This document shows positions 25,735 to 34,317 of a stretch of DNA of 64,000 bases, one piece after another. The position numbers were made by a program, and so were the translations under genes. Within the stretch, counting starts at the first letter, position 1; each line of letters opens with the position of its first letter. The stretch is from Streptomyces sp. V2I9. GTDB lineage: Bacteria > Actinomycetota > Actinomycetes > Streptomycetales > Streptomycetaceae. Below the pieces are notes generated by a model that searched no databases, was not told the origin of the DNA, and saw only the letters and a program-made list of their open reading frames with translations. Where the stretch lies: positions 4,168,626-4,232,625 of the forward strand of contig NZ_JAUSZJ010000002.1 in assembly GCF_030817475.1 (NCBI RefSeq), written 5' to 3'.

Positions 25735-26625
25735 GTGATCGAAGCCCGCCACCTCCGTGTCCTGCGCGCCGTGTCCGCCACCGGCTCGTTCTCCGCCGCC
25801 GCCCGCGAACTCGGCTGCACCCAGCCCGCCGTCAGCCAGCAGATGAAGGCCCTGGAGGCGTCGGCCGGCACCACGCTGCTGATCCGTACCGGACGCGAGA
25901 TGCGCCTCACCCAGGCAGGCGAGGCGCTGGTACGGCACGCCTCCGGCATCCTCGCCGGGCTGACCGCCGCCGAGGAGGAGGTCGCCGCCATCGCCGGGCT
26001 GCGGGCCGGACGGGTCCGCCTGGTCTCCTTCCCCAGCGGCAGCTCCACCCTGGTTCCGGGGGCGCTGGCCGCGCTGCGCGCCGAGCACCCCGGCACGCGG
26101 GTCTCTCTCGTCGAGGCCGAGCCGCCGCGCTCGGTGGACCTGCTGCGCGAGGGCGACTGCGACATCGCGCTGGCGTTCCGCTACGGGGCGGGCGGCGGCG
26201 AATGGGACGACCTGGTGGTCCGGCCGCTGCTCACCGACCGGCTGATCGGCCTCCTGCCGGAGGGGCACCGGCTGGCGGAGGCGGCGAGCGTCTCCATCGG
26301 GGAGCTGGCGGGGGAGGCGTGGATCGCGGGCTGTCCGCGCTGCCGGCGTCAGCTCGTCGAGGTCTGCGAGGAGGCCGGGTTCGCCCCCCGCATCGACTTC
26401 GCCACCGACGACTACCCGGCGGTGATGGGCCTCGTCGGGGCCGGGCTCGGCGTGGCGGTGCTGCCGGAGCTGGCCGTCGAGTCGGTACGCCCCAAGGGGG
26501 CCAGGGCCGTGCCGGTCGAGCCCGCGATCGAGCGGGAGATCGTCGCGCTGACCCTGCCGGACCTGGCCAGGGTCCCGGCGGTGGCGGCCACGCTGGACCG
26601 GCTCGCGCGGACGGCCGCCCGCTGA
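25735..26625 (+). CDS. LysR family transcriptional regulator
   Basis: 296 residues. The N-terminal winged helix-turn-helix is textbook: 'RHLRVLRAVSATGSFSAAAR', 'LGCTQPAVSQQMKALE', 'LLIRTGREMRLTQAGEAL'. A two-lobed effector domain follows ('RVRLVSFPSGSSTLVPGALA' to 'GLGVAVLPELAVESV'), with a CPRC pair at about residue 202. The inducer is unknown. Divergence from the MOSC gene suggests that gene as target. The GTG at 25732 is an alternative start. Confidence 0.93.
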   Translation: MIEARHLRVLRAVSATGSFSAAARELGCTQPAVSQQMKALEASAGTTLLIRTGREMRLTQAGEALVRHASGILAGLTAAEEEVAAIAGLRAGRVRLVSFPSGSSTLVPGALAALRAEHPGTRVSLVEAEPPRSVDLLREGDCDIALAFRYGAGGGEWDDLVVRPLLTDRLIGLLPEGHRLAEAASVSIGELAGEAWIAGCPRCRRQLVEVCEEAGFAPRIDFATDDYPAVMGLVGAGLGVAVLPELAVESVRPKGARAVPVEPAIEREIVALTLPDLARVPAVAATLDRLARTAAR

Positions 26626-26730
26626 GACCGCGTGGGGCCGCGTCGCCCGGCGTCACCGCGACCGGGCGCGGGCCGGGTGGCCGGGGGTGCCCGGAAAAAC
26701 GTTTCTGCGTTCAGGTGACGCGTACGGGCG

Positions 26731-27066
26731 TCAGGGGGCGCCGGAATCCGGGGAGGCGGGGCTCCCGGCGCCGGCGGTGATCAGCCGGGTCCTGGCCCGG
26801 CCCATCAGCTCCTCGCGCTCGTCCTCGGTCAGGCCGCCCCACACGCCGTAGGGCTCCCGTACGGCCAGGGCGTGCGCGGCGCACTCGGCCCGTACCGGGC
26901 AGCGCATGCACACCTCCTTGGCGGAGGTCTCCCGAGCGCTGCGCGCCGCGCCGCGCTCGCCCTCCGGGTGGAAGAACAGGGAACTGTCCACGCCACGGCA
27001 GGCGGCGAGCAGCTGCCAGTCCCACAGGTCTGCGTTGGGTCCGGGAAGGCGGGAGAAATCTGCCAT
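26731..27066 (-). CDS. whiD: WhiB-family sporulation protein WhiD
   Basis: A 111-residue [4Fe-4S] WhiB-like protein. The cluster ligands are C23, C53, C56 and C62 (CMRC-x5-C), followed by the 'GVWGG' turn (about 74-78) and a basic C-terminus. Sequence and position, divergent from bldM and near shbA-guaB, match Streptomyces WhiD. WhiD is needed for late spore septation and maturation and binds the vegetative sigma factor. ATG 27066 has GAGGGG 13 bases upstream. A longer in-frame reading to 27270 crosses the AT-rich promoter region and is rejected. Confidence 0.93.
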   Translation of the reverse strand: MADFSRLPGPNADLWDWQLLAACRGVDSSLFFHPEGERGAARSARETSAKEVCMRCPVRAECAAHALAVREPYGVWGGLTEDEREELMGRARTRLITAGAGSPASPDSGAP

Positions 27067-27295
27067 TGCTTGTCCCCTCGGAGCTGTGCTGCGTCGGAAG
27101 CGGCATCCTCGACCGGCTGGGATCGACGGCCGTGCTGTGCGGACCGTCGGTGATCGGTGTGACCGAAGTCTCGACCGTACATCTACGGTGTTAGTAGATG
27201 TAAATATGACTGATTGCGAATCTAGCCACAGACACCCTCGAAAGGGAAGAAAAGCTGCCAAATAGGGCATGCCGGAGGGTGAAGATCAAGTTGAT

Positions 27296-27308
27296 GGGTG
27301 AATCACCC
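27296..27308. promoter_or_regulatory. BldD-like palindrome
   Basis: GGGTGAATCACCC is a perfect 13-bp palindrome of the GTGA-N-TCAC type recognised by the developmental repressor BldD. It lies 60 bp upstream of the BldN-type -35 of bldM and within the divergent promoter region. bldM is a reported BldD target in Streptomyces. Confidence 0.6.
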
Positions 27309-27367
27309 GCGCCGTTCGCCTCCGTATACGGGCCCTCACGTAGAGTGCCGAACTCGGCCGCCCGACC

Positions 27368-27395
27368 CGTAACTCTTTCGAGTGACCGTCGTTAA
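27368..27395 (+). promoter_or_regulatory. bldM promoter of sigma-BldN type
   Basis: CGTAAC at 27368-27373 and CGTTAA at 27390-27395 are separated by exactly 16 bp. This matches the promoter pattern I recall for the ECF sigma factor BldN (CGTAAC-N16-CGTTGA), which drives bldM P1. The predicted transcript has a leader of about 115 bases before ATG 27519. Confidence 0.7.
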
Positions 27396-27518
27396 GGGAA
27401 CGGATGCGGTTGACGGATATCCGGCTCGGGCACATGTCCGAGGGGGTCGACCGCACAGGTGACGACTTGATTCAGCCTGGAGGCTCAAGGTGACGCGCAT
27501 CAGCTGCGGAGGACGGTC

Positions 27519-28130
27519 ATGACATCCGTCCTCGTCTGCGACGACTCCCCGCTCGCCCGAGAAGCGCTCCGTCGCGCGGTGGCCACCGTGCCCGGCGTCG
27601 AGCGCGTGACGACGGCCGCCAACGGCGAGGAAGTCCTCCGCCGCTGGGGCGCCGATCGTTCGGACCTGATTCTGATGGACGTACGCATGCCCGGTCTGGG
27701 AGGTGTGGAGACGGTCCGGCGGCTGCTCTCCGCCGACCCCGGCGCCCGGATCATCATGCTGACCGTCGCCGAGGACCTGGACGGTGTCGCACTGGCGGTC
27801 GCCGCCGGGGCCCGCGGCTATCTGCACAAGGACGCCTCGCGCGCCGAGCTGCGGGCCACGGTCACCCAGGCGCTGGCCGACCCGACGTGGCGGCTCGCCC
27901 CGCGCCGGCTGCGGTCCGCCGAGATGGGGGCGGCACCCACCCTCACCGCGCGGGAGATCCAGGTGCTCGAAGGCATGAGCCACGGCCGCTCCAACGCGGA
28001 GATCGGCCGGGAGCTGTTCCTCTCCGAGGACACCGTCAAGACCCACGCCCGGCGCCTGTTCAAGAAGCTCGGCGCCTCGGACCGAGCCCACGCGGTGGCC
28101 CTCGGGTTCCGCTGGGGCCTGGTCCGCTGA
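27519..28130 (+). CDS. bldM: Developmental response regulator BldM
   Basis: An orphan NarL/FixJ-type regulator of 203 residues required for aerial growth and sporulation. The receiver domain starts 'MTSVLVCDDSPLAREALRRA' with D8/D9 and D54 ('LILMDVRMPG'). The LuxR-type helix-turn-helix is 'LTAREIQVLEGMSHGRSNAE' through 'LSEDTVKTHARRLFKKLGA'. From the S. coelicolor and S. venezuelae literature, BldM works as a homodimer or with WhiI, and D54 phosphorylation is dispensable. Ribosome site GGAGG is near 27508. Divergent from whiD; shbA lies downstream. Confidence 0.95.
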   Translation: MTSVLVCDDSPLAREALRRAVATVPGVERVTTAANGEEVLRRWGADRSDLILMDVRMPGLGGVETVRRLLSADPGARIIMLTVAEDLDGVALAVAAGARGYLHKDASRAELRATVTQALADPTWRLAPRRLRSAEMGAAPTLTAREIQVLEGMSHGRSNAEIGRELFLSEDTVKTHARRLFKKLGASDRAHAVALGFRWGLVR

Positions 28131-28318
28131 GGGCAGGCCCGGACCGCGCCCCGTCCGCCGTTCCGCGGGCGGGGTCACGGAGCGGGCCGCGCCGGTCCGC
28201 ACCCCGCATGAGGGCGCCCGCTCAGGCGCCATGTGACGCTTCCCGGCCGATGACGCATCCTTGAGTCGTGGAGTTCCTCGGGAACGATTCGGTCGAGCGG
28301 AAGGGGAGGGCGCAGGAC

Positions 28319-28984
28319 ATGACATCCGGCGCACCCGCTCATAACGCTTCGGTGCACAACTCGGGACGCGGTGGCGCGGACCGGGCGGCATCAGGGCACC
28401 ATGGTCCGATGCGCGACGACGAAACCACGGTGATCGGTGCCCTCGTGCACCGGGCCGTCGACGGCGACGCGCAGGCCACCCACGATCTGCTGGCCCACGT
28501 CCACCCCCTCGCGCTGCGCTACTGCCGCTCCCGGCTCAACCGCCTCCCCGGTGACGCCCGTCACTTCGTGGAGGACCTGGCCCAGGAGGTCTGCGTCGCG
28601 GTGCTGATGGCACTGCCGCGCTACAAGGACACCGGCAGGCCCTTCGAAGCCTTCGTCTTCGCGATCGCCGGCCACAAGGTCGCCGACCTCCAGCGCGCCG
28701 CGATGCGCCACCCCGGTTCGACCGCCGTCCCTTCCGACGAGATGCCGGAGCGGCCCGACGACTCCCTCGGCCCGGAGGAGCGCGCCCTGCTCAGCAGCGA
28801 CGCCGCCTGGGCCAAGAAACTCCTGGCCAACCTCCCGGAGAGCCAGCGCGAGCTGCTGGTCCTGCGGGTCGCGGTCGGCCTCACCGCCGAGGAGACCGGG
28901 CGGATGCTCGGGATGTCGCCGGGCGCGGTCCGGGTCGCCCAGCACCGTGCGCTCAGCAGACTCCGGGCGCTCGCCGAGCAGTAG
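28319..28984 (+). CDS. shbA: ECF-type sigma factor ShbA/SigD
   Basis: A sigma factor with region 2 ('ALRYCRSRLNRLPGDARHF', 'VEDLAQEVCVAVLMALPRY', 'PFEAFVFAIAGHKVADLQRA') and region 4 ('LPESQRELLVLRVAVGLTAE', 'TGRMLGMSPGAVRVAQHRAL'). Sequence and position between bldM and guaB match Streptomyces ShbA, which transcribes the principal sigma gene hrdB and is orthologous to mycobacterial SigD. I chose ATG 28319 with AAGGGGAGG upstream (221 residues). ATG 28409 (191 residues) and GTG 28268 are alternatives. No anti-sigma gene is adjacent. Confidence 0.87.
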   Translation: MTSGAPAHNASVHNSGRGGADRAASGHHGPMRDDETTVIGALVHRAVDGDAQATHDLLAHVHPLALRYCRSRLNRLPGDARHFVEDLAQEVCVAVLMALPRYKDTGRPFEAFVFAIAGHKVADLQRAAMRHPGSTAVPSDEMPERPDDSLGPEERALLSSDAAWAKKLLANLPESQRELLVLRVAVGLTAEETGRMLGMSPGAVRVAQHRALSRLRALAEQ

Positions 28985-29169
28985 GGCGGGCCCGCCGGGC
29001 GGGGGACGGGCGCTCGTCGGCGCGCTTCTCCCGTGCGGCCGACCCGCGTCGGGACCCACCTGGTGCGAAGCTACAGAACGGCCAAGTGATCTTGCTCGTG
29101 GAATGAGACACCTCCTCGGGCCGTTAGCATGGACATCCGCACCGATCAAGGCCATTTGGGGAAGGTGTC

Positions 29170-30672
29170 ATGACTGCAAACGTCGACGGAGTGCCCGAGA
29201 AATTCGCGACGCTCGGGCTGACCTACGACGACGTGCTGCTGTTGCCCGGCGCGTCCGAGGTCCTGCCCAACGCTGTGGACACCTCTTCGCTCATCTCGCG
29301 CAACGTACGGGTGAACATCCCCCTGCTGTCCGCCGCCATGGACAAGGTGACCGAGGCCCGGATGGCCATCGCCATGGCCCGGCAGGGCGGCGTCGGCGTG
29401 CTGCACCGCAACCTCTCCATCGAGGACCAGGTCAACCAGGTCGACCTGGTCAAGCGGTCCGAGTCCGGCATGGTCACCGACCCGATCACCGTGCACCCCG
29501 ACGCCACGCTCGGCGAGGCGGACGCGCTCTGCGCGAAGTTCCGCATCAGCGGCGTTCCGGTCACCGACGCCGCGGGCAAGCTCCTCGGCATCGTCACCAA
29601 CCGGGACATGGCCTTCGAGTCGGACCGTACGCGTCAGGTGCGCGAGGTCATGACGCCGATGCCGCTGGTCACCGGCAAGGTCGGCATCTCCGGCGTCGAG
29701 GCCATGGAGCTGCTGCGCCGCCACAAGATCGAGAAGCTGCCGCTGGTCGACGAGGCGGGCATCCTCAAGGGTCTCATCACGGTCAAGGACTTCAAGAAGG
29801 CCGAGCAGTACCCGAACGCCGCCAAGGACGCCGAGGGCCGGCTGCTGGTCGGCGCGGCCGTCGGCGCCAGTCCCGAGGCGCTGGACCGCGCGCAGGCGCT
29901 CGCCTCCGCCGGGGTGGACTTCCTCATCGTCGACACCTCGCACGGCCACAACCGCAACGCCCTCGACTGGATGGCGAAGATCAAGTCGAGCGTCGGCGTC
30001 GACGTCATCGGCGGCAACGTCGCCACCCGCGACGGCGCGCAGGCGCTGATCGACGCCGGTGTCGACGGCGTCAAGGTCGGTGTGGGCCCCGGCTCGATCT
30101 GTACCACCCGCGTGGTCGCCGGCATCGGCGTCCCGCAGGTCACCGCGATCTACGAGGCCGCGCTCGCCGCGCGCGCCGCGGGCGTCCCGGTGATCGGTGA
30201 CGGCGGCCTCCAGTACAGCGGTGACATCGGCAAGGCGCTGGCCGCCGGCGCCGACAGCGTCATGCTGGGCAGCCTGCTCGCCGGCTGCGAGGAGTCGCCG
30301 GGCGAGCTGATGTTCATCAACGGCAAGCAGTTCAAGTCGTACCGCGGCATGGGTTCGCTGGGTGCGATGCAGTCCCGCGGGCAGGGCCGGTCGTACTCCA
30401 AGGACCGCTACTTCCAGGCCGAGGTGGCCTCGGACGACAAGCTCGTCCCCGAGGGCATCGAGGGCCAGGTCCCCTACCGCGGCCCGCTGGCCAACGTCCT
30501 CCACCAGCTCGTCGGCGGCCTGCGCCAGACCATGGGCTACGTCGGCGCAGCGACGGTCGACGAGATGGAGAGCAAGGGCCGCTTCGTCCGGATCACCTCG
30601 GCGGGCCTCAAGGAGAGCCACCCGCACGACATCCAGATGACGGTCGAGGCACCGAACTACAGCAAGAAGTAA
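29170..30672 (+). CDS. guaB: IMP dehydrogenase
   Basis: Oxidises IMP to XMP with NAD+, the rate-limiting step to GMP. 500 residues. 'LTYDDVLLLPG' opens the catalytic barrel, and two CBS domains are inserted at about residues 95-210 ('MTDPITVHPDATLGEADALC', 'MTPMPLVTG'). The catalytic loop is 'GVGPGSICTTR' with nucleophile C311. 'YRGMGSLGAM' (IMP phosphate) and the flap 'VPEGIEGQVPYRGP' are intact. GGGGAAGG precedes ATG 29170. A hairpin separates it from guaB3. Confidence 0.97.
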   Translation: MTANVDGVPEKFATLGLTYDDVLLLPGASEVLPNAVDTSSLISRNVRVNIPLLSAAMDKVTEARMAIAMARQGGVGVLHRNLSIEDQVNQVDLVKRSESGMVTDPITVHPDATLGEADALCAKFRISGVPVTDAAGKLLGIVTNRDMAFESDRTRQVREVMTPMPLVTGKVGISGVEAMELLRRHKIEKLPLVDEAGILKGLITVKDFKKAEQYPNAAKDAEGRLLVGAAVGASPEALDRAQALASAGVDFLIVDTSHGHNRNALDWMAKIKSSVGVDVIGGNVATRDGAQALIDAGVDGVKVGVGPGSICTTRVVAGIGVPQVTAIYEAALAARAAGVPVIGDGGLQYSGDIGKALAAGADSVMLGSLLAGCEESPGELMFINGKQFKSYRGMGSLGAMQSRGQGRSYSKDRYFQAEVASDDKLVPEGIEGQVPYRGPLANVLHQLVGGLRQTMGYVGAATVDEMESKGRFVRITSAGLKESHPHDIQMTVEAPNYSKK

Positions 30673-30687
30673 CGCGTCGCCGCAGGT

Positions 30688-30722
30688 GAGGGGCGGTACC
30701 GGAGTTCCCGGTACCGCCCCTC
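30688..30722. terminator. Hairpin between guaB and guaB3
   Basis: A perfect 15-bp stem, GAGGGGCGGTACCGG at 30688-30702 and its complement at 30708-30722, with loop AGTTC. It begins 15 bp after the guaB stop and would end or reduce transcription into guaB3. Confidence 0.88.
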
Positions 30723-30776
30723 GGGGCATGTCGGGGATACTGGTCAGCGCAGACGTAGAGGGAAAGGCCACACATC

Positions 30777-31901
30777 GTGACTGAGATCGAGATCGGGCGC
30801 GGCAAGCGCGGCCGCCGGGCTTACGCGTTCGACGACATCGCCGTCGTTCCGAGTCGCCGCACCCGCGACCCGAAGGAGGTCTCGATCGCCTGGCAGATCG
30901 ACGCCTACCGCTTCGAGCTGCCGTTCCTGGCCGCTCCGATGGACTCCGTGGTCTCCCCGCAGACCGCCATCCGGATCGGTGAGCTCGGCGGTCTCGGCGT
31001 GCTGAACCTGGAGGGTCTGTGGACCCGCCACGCCGACCCGCAGCCGCTGCTGGACGAGATCGCGGAGATGCCGGCCGAGTCCGCCACCCGCCGGCTCCAG
31101 GAGATCTACGCCGCCCCCATCCAGGAGGAGCTGATCGGGCAGCGCATCAAGGAGGTGCGCGACTCCGGCGTCGTCACCGCCGCCGCGCTCTCCCCGCAGC
31201 GCACCGCCCAGTTCTCCAAGGCGGTCGTGGACGCGGGCGTCGACATCTTCGTCATCCGCGGCACGACGGTCTCCGCCGAGCACGTCTCCGGGGCGGCCGA
31301 GCCGCTCAACCTGAAGCAGTTCATCTACGAGCTGGACGTCCCGGTCATCGTCGGCGGCTGCGCCACGTACACCGCCGCCCTGCACCTGATGCGGACCGGC
31401 GCGGCCGGTGTCCTCGTCGGCTTCGGTGGCGGCGCGGCGCACACCACGCGCAACGTCTTCGGCATCCAGGTCCCGATGGCCACCGCCGTCGCGGACGTGG
31501 CCGGCGCCCGCCGCGACTACATGGACGAGTCCGGCGGCCGGTACGTGCACGTCATCGCGGACGGCGGCGTCGGCTGGTCCGGCGACCTGCCGAAGGCCAT
31601 CGCCTGCGGTGCGGACGCCGTGATGATGGGCTCCCCGCTGGCCCGCGCCACCGACGCGCCGGGCCGTGGCCGTCACTGGGGCATGGAGGCCGTCCACGAG
31701 GACGTGCCGCGCGGCAAGCTGGTGGACCTCGGCTCGGTCGGGACGACGGAGGAGGTCCTCACCGGCCCCTCGCACTCCCCGGACGGCTCGATGAACATCT
31801 TCGGCGCCCTGCGCCGCGCGATGGCCACCACCGGCTACAGCGACCTCAAGGAGTTCCAGCGCGTCGAGGTGACGGTGGCGGACTCGCAGCACAGCCGCTG
31901 A
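30777..31901 (+). CDS. guaB3: GuaB3 family IMP dehydrogenase-related protein
   Basis: 374 residues; an IMPDH/GMP-reductase-like barrel without CBS domains, characteristic of actinobacteria and cyanobacteria. 'AFDDIAVVPSRRTRDPKEVS', 'PFLAAPMDSVVSP' and 'HVIADGGVGWSGDLPKAIAC' are family-like. The catalytic-loop position reads 'GFGGGAAHTTR' instead of G-x-G-S-x-C-T-T-R, so the IMPDH nucleophilic Cys is absent and IMP dehydrogenase activity is unlikely. Role unproven; a purine-nucleotide reductase or regulatory role has been discussed for the family. GTG start at 30777, 105 bp after guaB with a hairpin between. Confidence 0.93.
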   Translation: MTEIEIGRGKRGRRAYAFDDIAVVPSRRTRDPKEVSIAWQIDAYRFELPFLAAPMDSVVSPQTAIRIGELGGLGVLNLEGLWTRHADPQPLLDEIAEMPAESATRRLQEIYAAPIQEELIGQRIKEVRDSGVVTAAALSPQRTAQFSKAVVDAGVDIFVIRGTTVSAEHVSGAAEPLNLKQFIYELDVPVIVGGCATYTAALHLMRTGAAGVLVGFGGGAAHTTRNVFGIQVPMATAVADVAGARRDYMDESGGRYVHVIADGGVGWSGDLPKAIACGADAVMMGSPLARATDAPGRGRHWGMEAVHEDVPRGKLVDLGSVGTTEEVLTGPSHSPDGSMNIFGALRRAMATTGYSDLKEFQRVEVTVADSQHSR

Positions 31902-31926
31902 CCCGTCCCGTACCACCCGTACGTGC

Positions 31927-31973
31927 GCGAAGGGCCCGGACCGTCCCCGAGGGGATCGGTCCGGGCCCTTCGC
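31927..31973. terminator. Terminator after guaB3, shared with the convergent gene
   Basis: GCGAAGGGCCCGGACCG at 31927-31943 pairs perfectly with 31957-31973, and the interior TCCCC-GAG-GGGGA also pairs. It is placed between the stops of guaB3 and the convergent 31990 gene. Confidence 0.92.
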
Positions 31974-31989
31974 CGTGCTGCCGCCGGTG

Positions 31990-32613
31990 TCAGCCGGCCT
32001 TCTTCGCGCCACCGACGGCGGCGATCGCGCCGAGGGCGAGGAAGAGGTACGTCATGAAGTCGGCCTCTTCCGACCACGCCTTCGTCACGGTGTCGAAGTG
32101 GTCGCCGACGACCTCGGAGAACGGGATCTGCGCCAGGTCGGCGAGGACCATCGAGATGCCGACGAGCTGGCCGAGGTAGACCGCGCCGACCGAGAAGACG
32201 GCCGAGGCGGCGACGATCGCCGGGTTGGACCCGCCGACCTTGCTCGCCGCGAATCCGACCAGGAAGCCGACGCCGACCGCCGCGTAGCCGACCTCGCGCT
32301 CGATGGAGCCCGCGATCACGCCGTACAGGATGCCCGCCAGGATCGCCACGCCGAACGCGACGCCGATGCCGAGCAGAAGGTTGTCGCGGGCCGGGGGCGG
32401 CGGGGTGAACGGCGCGCCGCCGAACGGGGCCCCCTGGCCGGGCTGCTGGCCCGCGAACGGGTTGCCGGTCGGGGCCGCGGGCTGCTGGCCGTACGGGTTG
32501 CCGGTCGGTGCGGAGGGGGCGCCCTGACCCGGACCGCCCGCGTACGGGTTGCCGTCGACCGGCTGACCGTAGGGCTGCTGGGGCTGGTTCGGCGGCTGCA
32601 CGGGCTGACTCAC
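31990..32613 (-). CDS. Membrane protein with Pro/Gln-rich N-terminus
   Basis: 207 residues from GTG 32613 with AGGGGGAG upstream. The first 75 residues are a disordered repeat-like string (PYGQP, GNPYAGG, GNPFAGQQPGQG). Then come about four hydrophobic segments: 'LLLGIGVAFGVAILAGILYGV', 'VGYAAVGVGFLVGFAASKVGG', 'IVAASAVFSVGAVYLGQLVG' and the C-terminal 'YLFLALGAIAAVGGAKK'. No catalytic motif and no domain I can name. It is downstream of a 200-bp gap and convergent with guaB3. Confidence 0.83.
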   Translation of the reverse strand: MSQPVQPPNQPQQPYGQPVDGNPYAGGPGQGAPSAPTGNPYGQQPAAPTGNPFAGQQPGQGAPFGGAPFTPPPPARDNLLLGIGVAFGVAILAGILYGVIAGSIEREVGYAAVGVGFLVGFAASKVGGSNPAIVAASAVFSVGAVYLGQLVGISMVLADLAQIPFSEVVGDHFDTVTKAWSEEADFMTYLFLALGAIAAVGGAKKAG

Positions 32614-32816
32614 GGTGGGGCTCCCCCTGGGACGACGGCGCACGCGAGTGCGGGATCGCACGTGTGTGCGCTCTGTGACGCCGCAGAGTAGCAGCACCCC
32701 CTTGATCCGGTCACTGACTATCTTTCGACGGCCCGTCACGTCTCGGTGGGCGGACCGTAACGGCCGGGCGGACGGCCCGTCAGCCGCCGGGAGGGAGGTG
32801 CGCGCCGAGGGAGCGG

Positions 32817-34076
32817 CTACAGCCGGTGGGCGGCCCCCGCGGGGGTTGCGCCCCTGGTGTCCAGGAGGAGTTGGGCCTTCACCGCGAGGCCCTGGAGGTC
32901 GTAGGTGCGGTGCTGCTGGAGCAGGACGGTCAGGTCGGCCGCGGCGGCCGCCTCGTACAGCGAGTCGGCGCGCGGGACGGGGCGTTCGCGCACCCGCCAG
33001 TCCAGGACGTGCGGGTCGTGGTAGCCGATCTGCGCGCCCATGTCCATCAGCCGGGTGGCGATCTCGCGGGCCGGCGCGGCCTCCTGGTCGGCGGAGTCCG
33101 GCTTGTAGGTGACGCCGAGCAGCAGGACGCGCGCGCCCCGGACGGACTTGCCGTGCTCGTTCAGGAGGGTGGCGCAGCGCCGGATGACGTAGCTGGGCAT
33201 GCGGTCGTTGATCTCCTGCGCCAGCGAGACCATCCGCAGCGGGTGTCCGGGGCGGGGGCTGCTGGGCAGGCTGCCCGGGTCCACCGGGACGCCATGGCCG
33301 CCGACGCCGGGTCCCGGACGGAAGGGCTGGAAGCCGAACGGTTTGGTCTCGGCGCACCGGATGACGTCCCAGAGGTCCACGCCGAGGTCGTGGCAGAGCA
33401 CCGCCATCTCGTTGACCAGTGCGATGTTGACGTGCCGGAAGTTGGTTTCCAGCACCTTCGTCATCTCCGCCTCGCGCGGCCCCCGCGCCCGGACGACCTT
33501 GTCGGTGAGCCGCCCGTAGAAGGCGGCTGCCGACTCGGTGCAGGCGGAGGTGAGGCCGCCGATGACCTTGGGCGTGTTGGCCAGGGTGTGGGTGCGGTTG
33601 CCGGGGTCGAGCCGGCCGGGGGAGCAGGCGAGGTGGAAGTCGCGTCCGGCGACGAGCCCGGAGCCCTCTTCGAGCAGCGGGCGCAGGAAGGTCTCGGTGG
33701 TGCCGGGCGGAACGGCGGACTCCAGCAGCACGGTGGTGTGCGGGCGCAGCCGGGCCGCGAGCGCGCGGGCGGCGTCGCCGAGGGCGGTGAGGTCGAGGGT
33801 GCGGTCGGGGCCGAGCGGGGTGGGGGAGCAGATCACGGCGGTGCGGACCCGGCCCAGTTCGGCGGCGTCGGTGGTGGGCCGGAAGCCGCCGGAGAGCATG
33901 CGGCGGACCTCGGACGCGGTGAGGGTGCCCTCCACGGGCGTGCGGCCCGCCCGCAGCTCCGCGTAGGGGCGGGGATCGGGGTCGTAGCCGACGGTGTCGA
34001 TTCCTGCGGTCACGGCGGCCTGGGCGAGGGGCAGGCCGAGGTGACCGAGTCCGATGACGGCGAGGTCTGCTGGCAT
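32817..34076 (-). CDS. UDP-sugar (ManNAc-type) dehydrogenase homologue lacking the active-site Cys
   Basis: 419 residues of the UDP-glucose/GDP-mannose dehydrogenase family, closest in layout to UDP-N-acetylmannosamine dehydrogenases. N-terminal Rossmann motif is 'LAVIGLGHLGLPLAQAAV', the substrate motif 'EMTKVLETNFRHVNIALVNE', and the C-terminal NAD-like domain has 'VRGARVLLLGVTYKPDSAD'. The active-site loop reads 'GPGVGGHGVPVDP': Gly at residue 262 (codon GGC) where active enzymes have Cys (GGHC). Two-step oxidation through a thiohemiacetal would therefore be impossible; it may be inactive, a one-step enzyme, or regulatory. The start is ATG 34076 or TTG 34115, and no clear Shine-Dalgarno is seen. 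Confidence 0.88.
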   Translation of the reverse strand: MPADLAVIGLGHLGLPLAQAAVTAGIDTVGYDPDPRPYAELRAGRTPVEGTLTASEVRRMLSGGFRPTTDAAELGRVRTAVICSPTPLGPDRTLDLTALGDAARALAARLRPHTTVLLESAVPPGTTETFLRPLLEEGSGLVAGRDFHLACSPGRLDPGNRTHTLANTPKVIGGLTSACTESAAAFYGRLTDKVVRARGPREAEMTKVLETNFRHVNIALVNEMAVLCHDLGVDLWDVIRCAETKPFGFQPFRPGPGVGGHGVPVDPGSLPSSPRPGHPLRMVSLAQEINDRMPSYVIRRCATLLNEHGKSVRGARVLLLGVTYKPDSADQEAAPAREIATRLMDMGAQIGYHDPHVLDWRVRERPVPRADSLYEAAAAADLTVLLQQHRTYDLQGLAVKAQLLLDTRGATPAGAAHRL

Positions 34077-34317
34077 AGGAGGAGCCCCCGTAACGGCGGA
34101 GTACGAAGATCGCAACTGCTGTGGACAGCGCTATGTCAGACTAGGCGTAAATATGACCTATATGTCGCATTAGGGGCTTCCTGTCGTCGGGGTGTTGTCC
34201 ACAGGCGGTGGCTGAAGTCGCGGAGCGCGGACAGAATCGAGGGGTGGACACGGCGGCCGGCCCCTCGGCCGGGTGGCACTCCCGTGTCCGACCACCCCGA
34301 TCCACCGGGAGGCAGCA

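Larger units (their letters stand above)
27067..27518. promoter_or_regulatory. Divergent whiD-bldM regulatory region
   Basis: 450 bp without a gene, including a markedly AT-rich core (about 27180-27270) that is unusual in this window. It must hold the whiD promoter leftward and the bldM promoter(s) rightward. A BldN-type promoter and a BldD-like palindrome are listed separately. Confidence 0.75.

Noticed and set aside
26731..27270. 179-residue extended whiD start
   Set aside because: The extension crosses an AT-rich promoter region and lacks a ribosome site, and WhiD proteins start at MADF.
28268..28318. GTG 28268 start for the sigma factor
   Set aside because: No ribosome site. ATG 28319 has AAGGGGAGG at suitable distance.
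34130..34180. Possible GylR operator in the AT-rich stretch before glpD
   Set aside because: AT-rich and probably promoter-containing, but no dyad convincing enough to name an operator.
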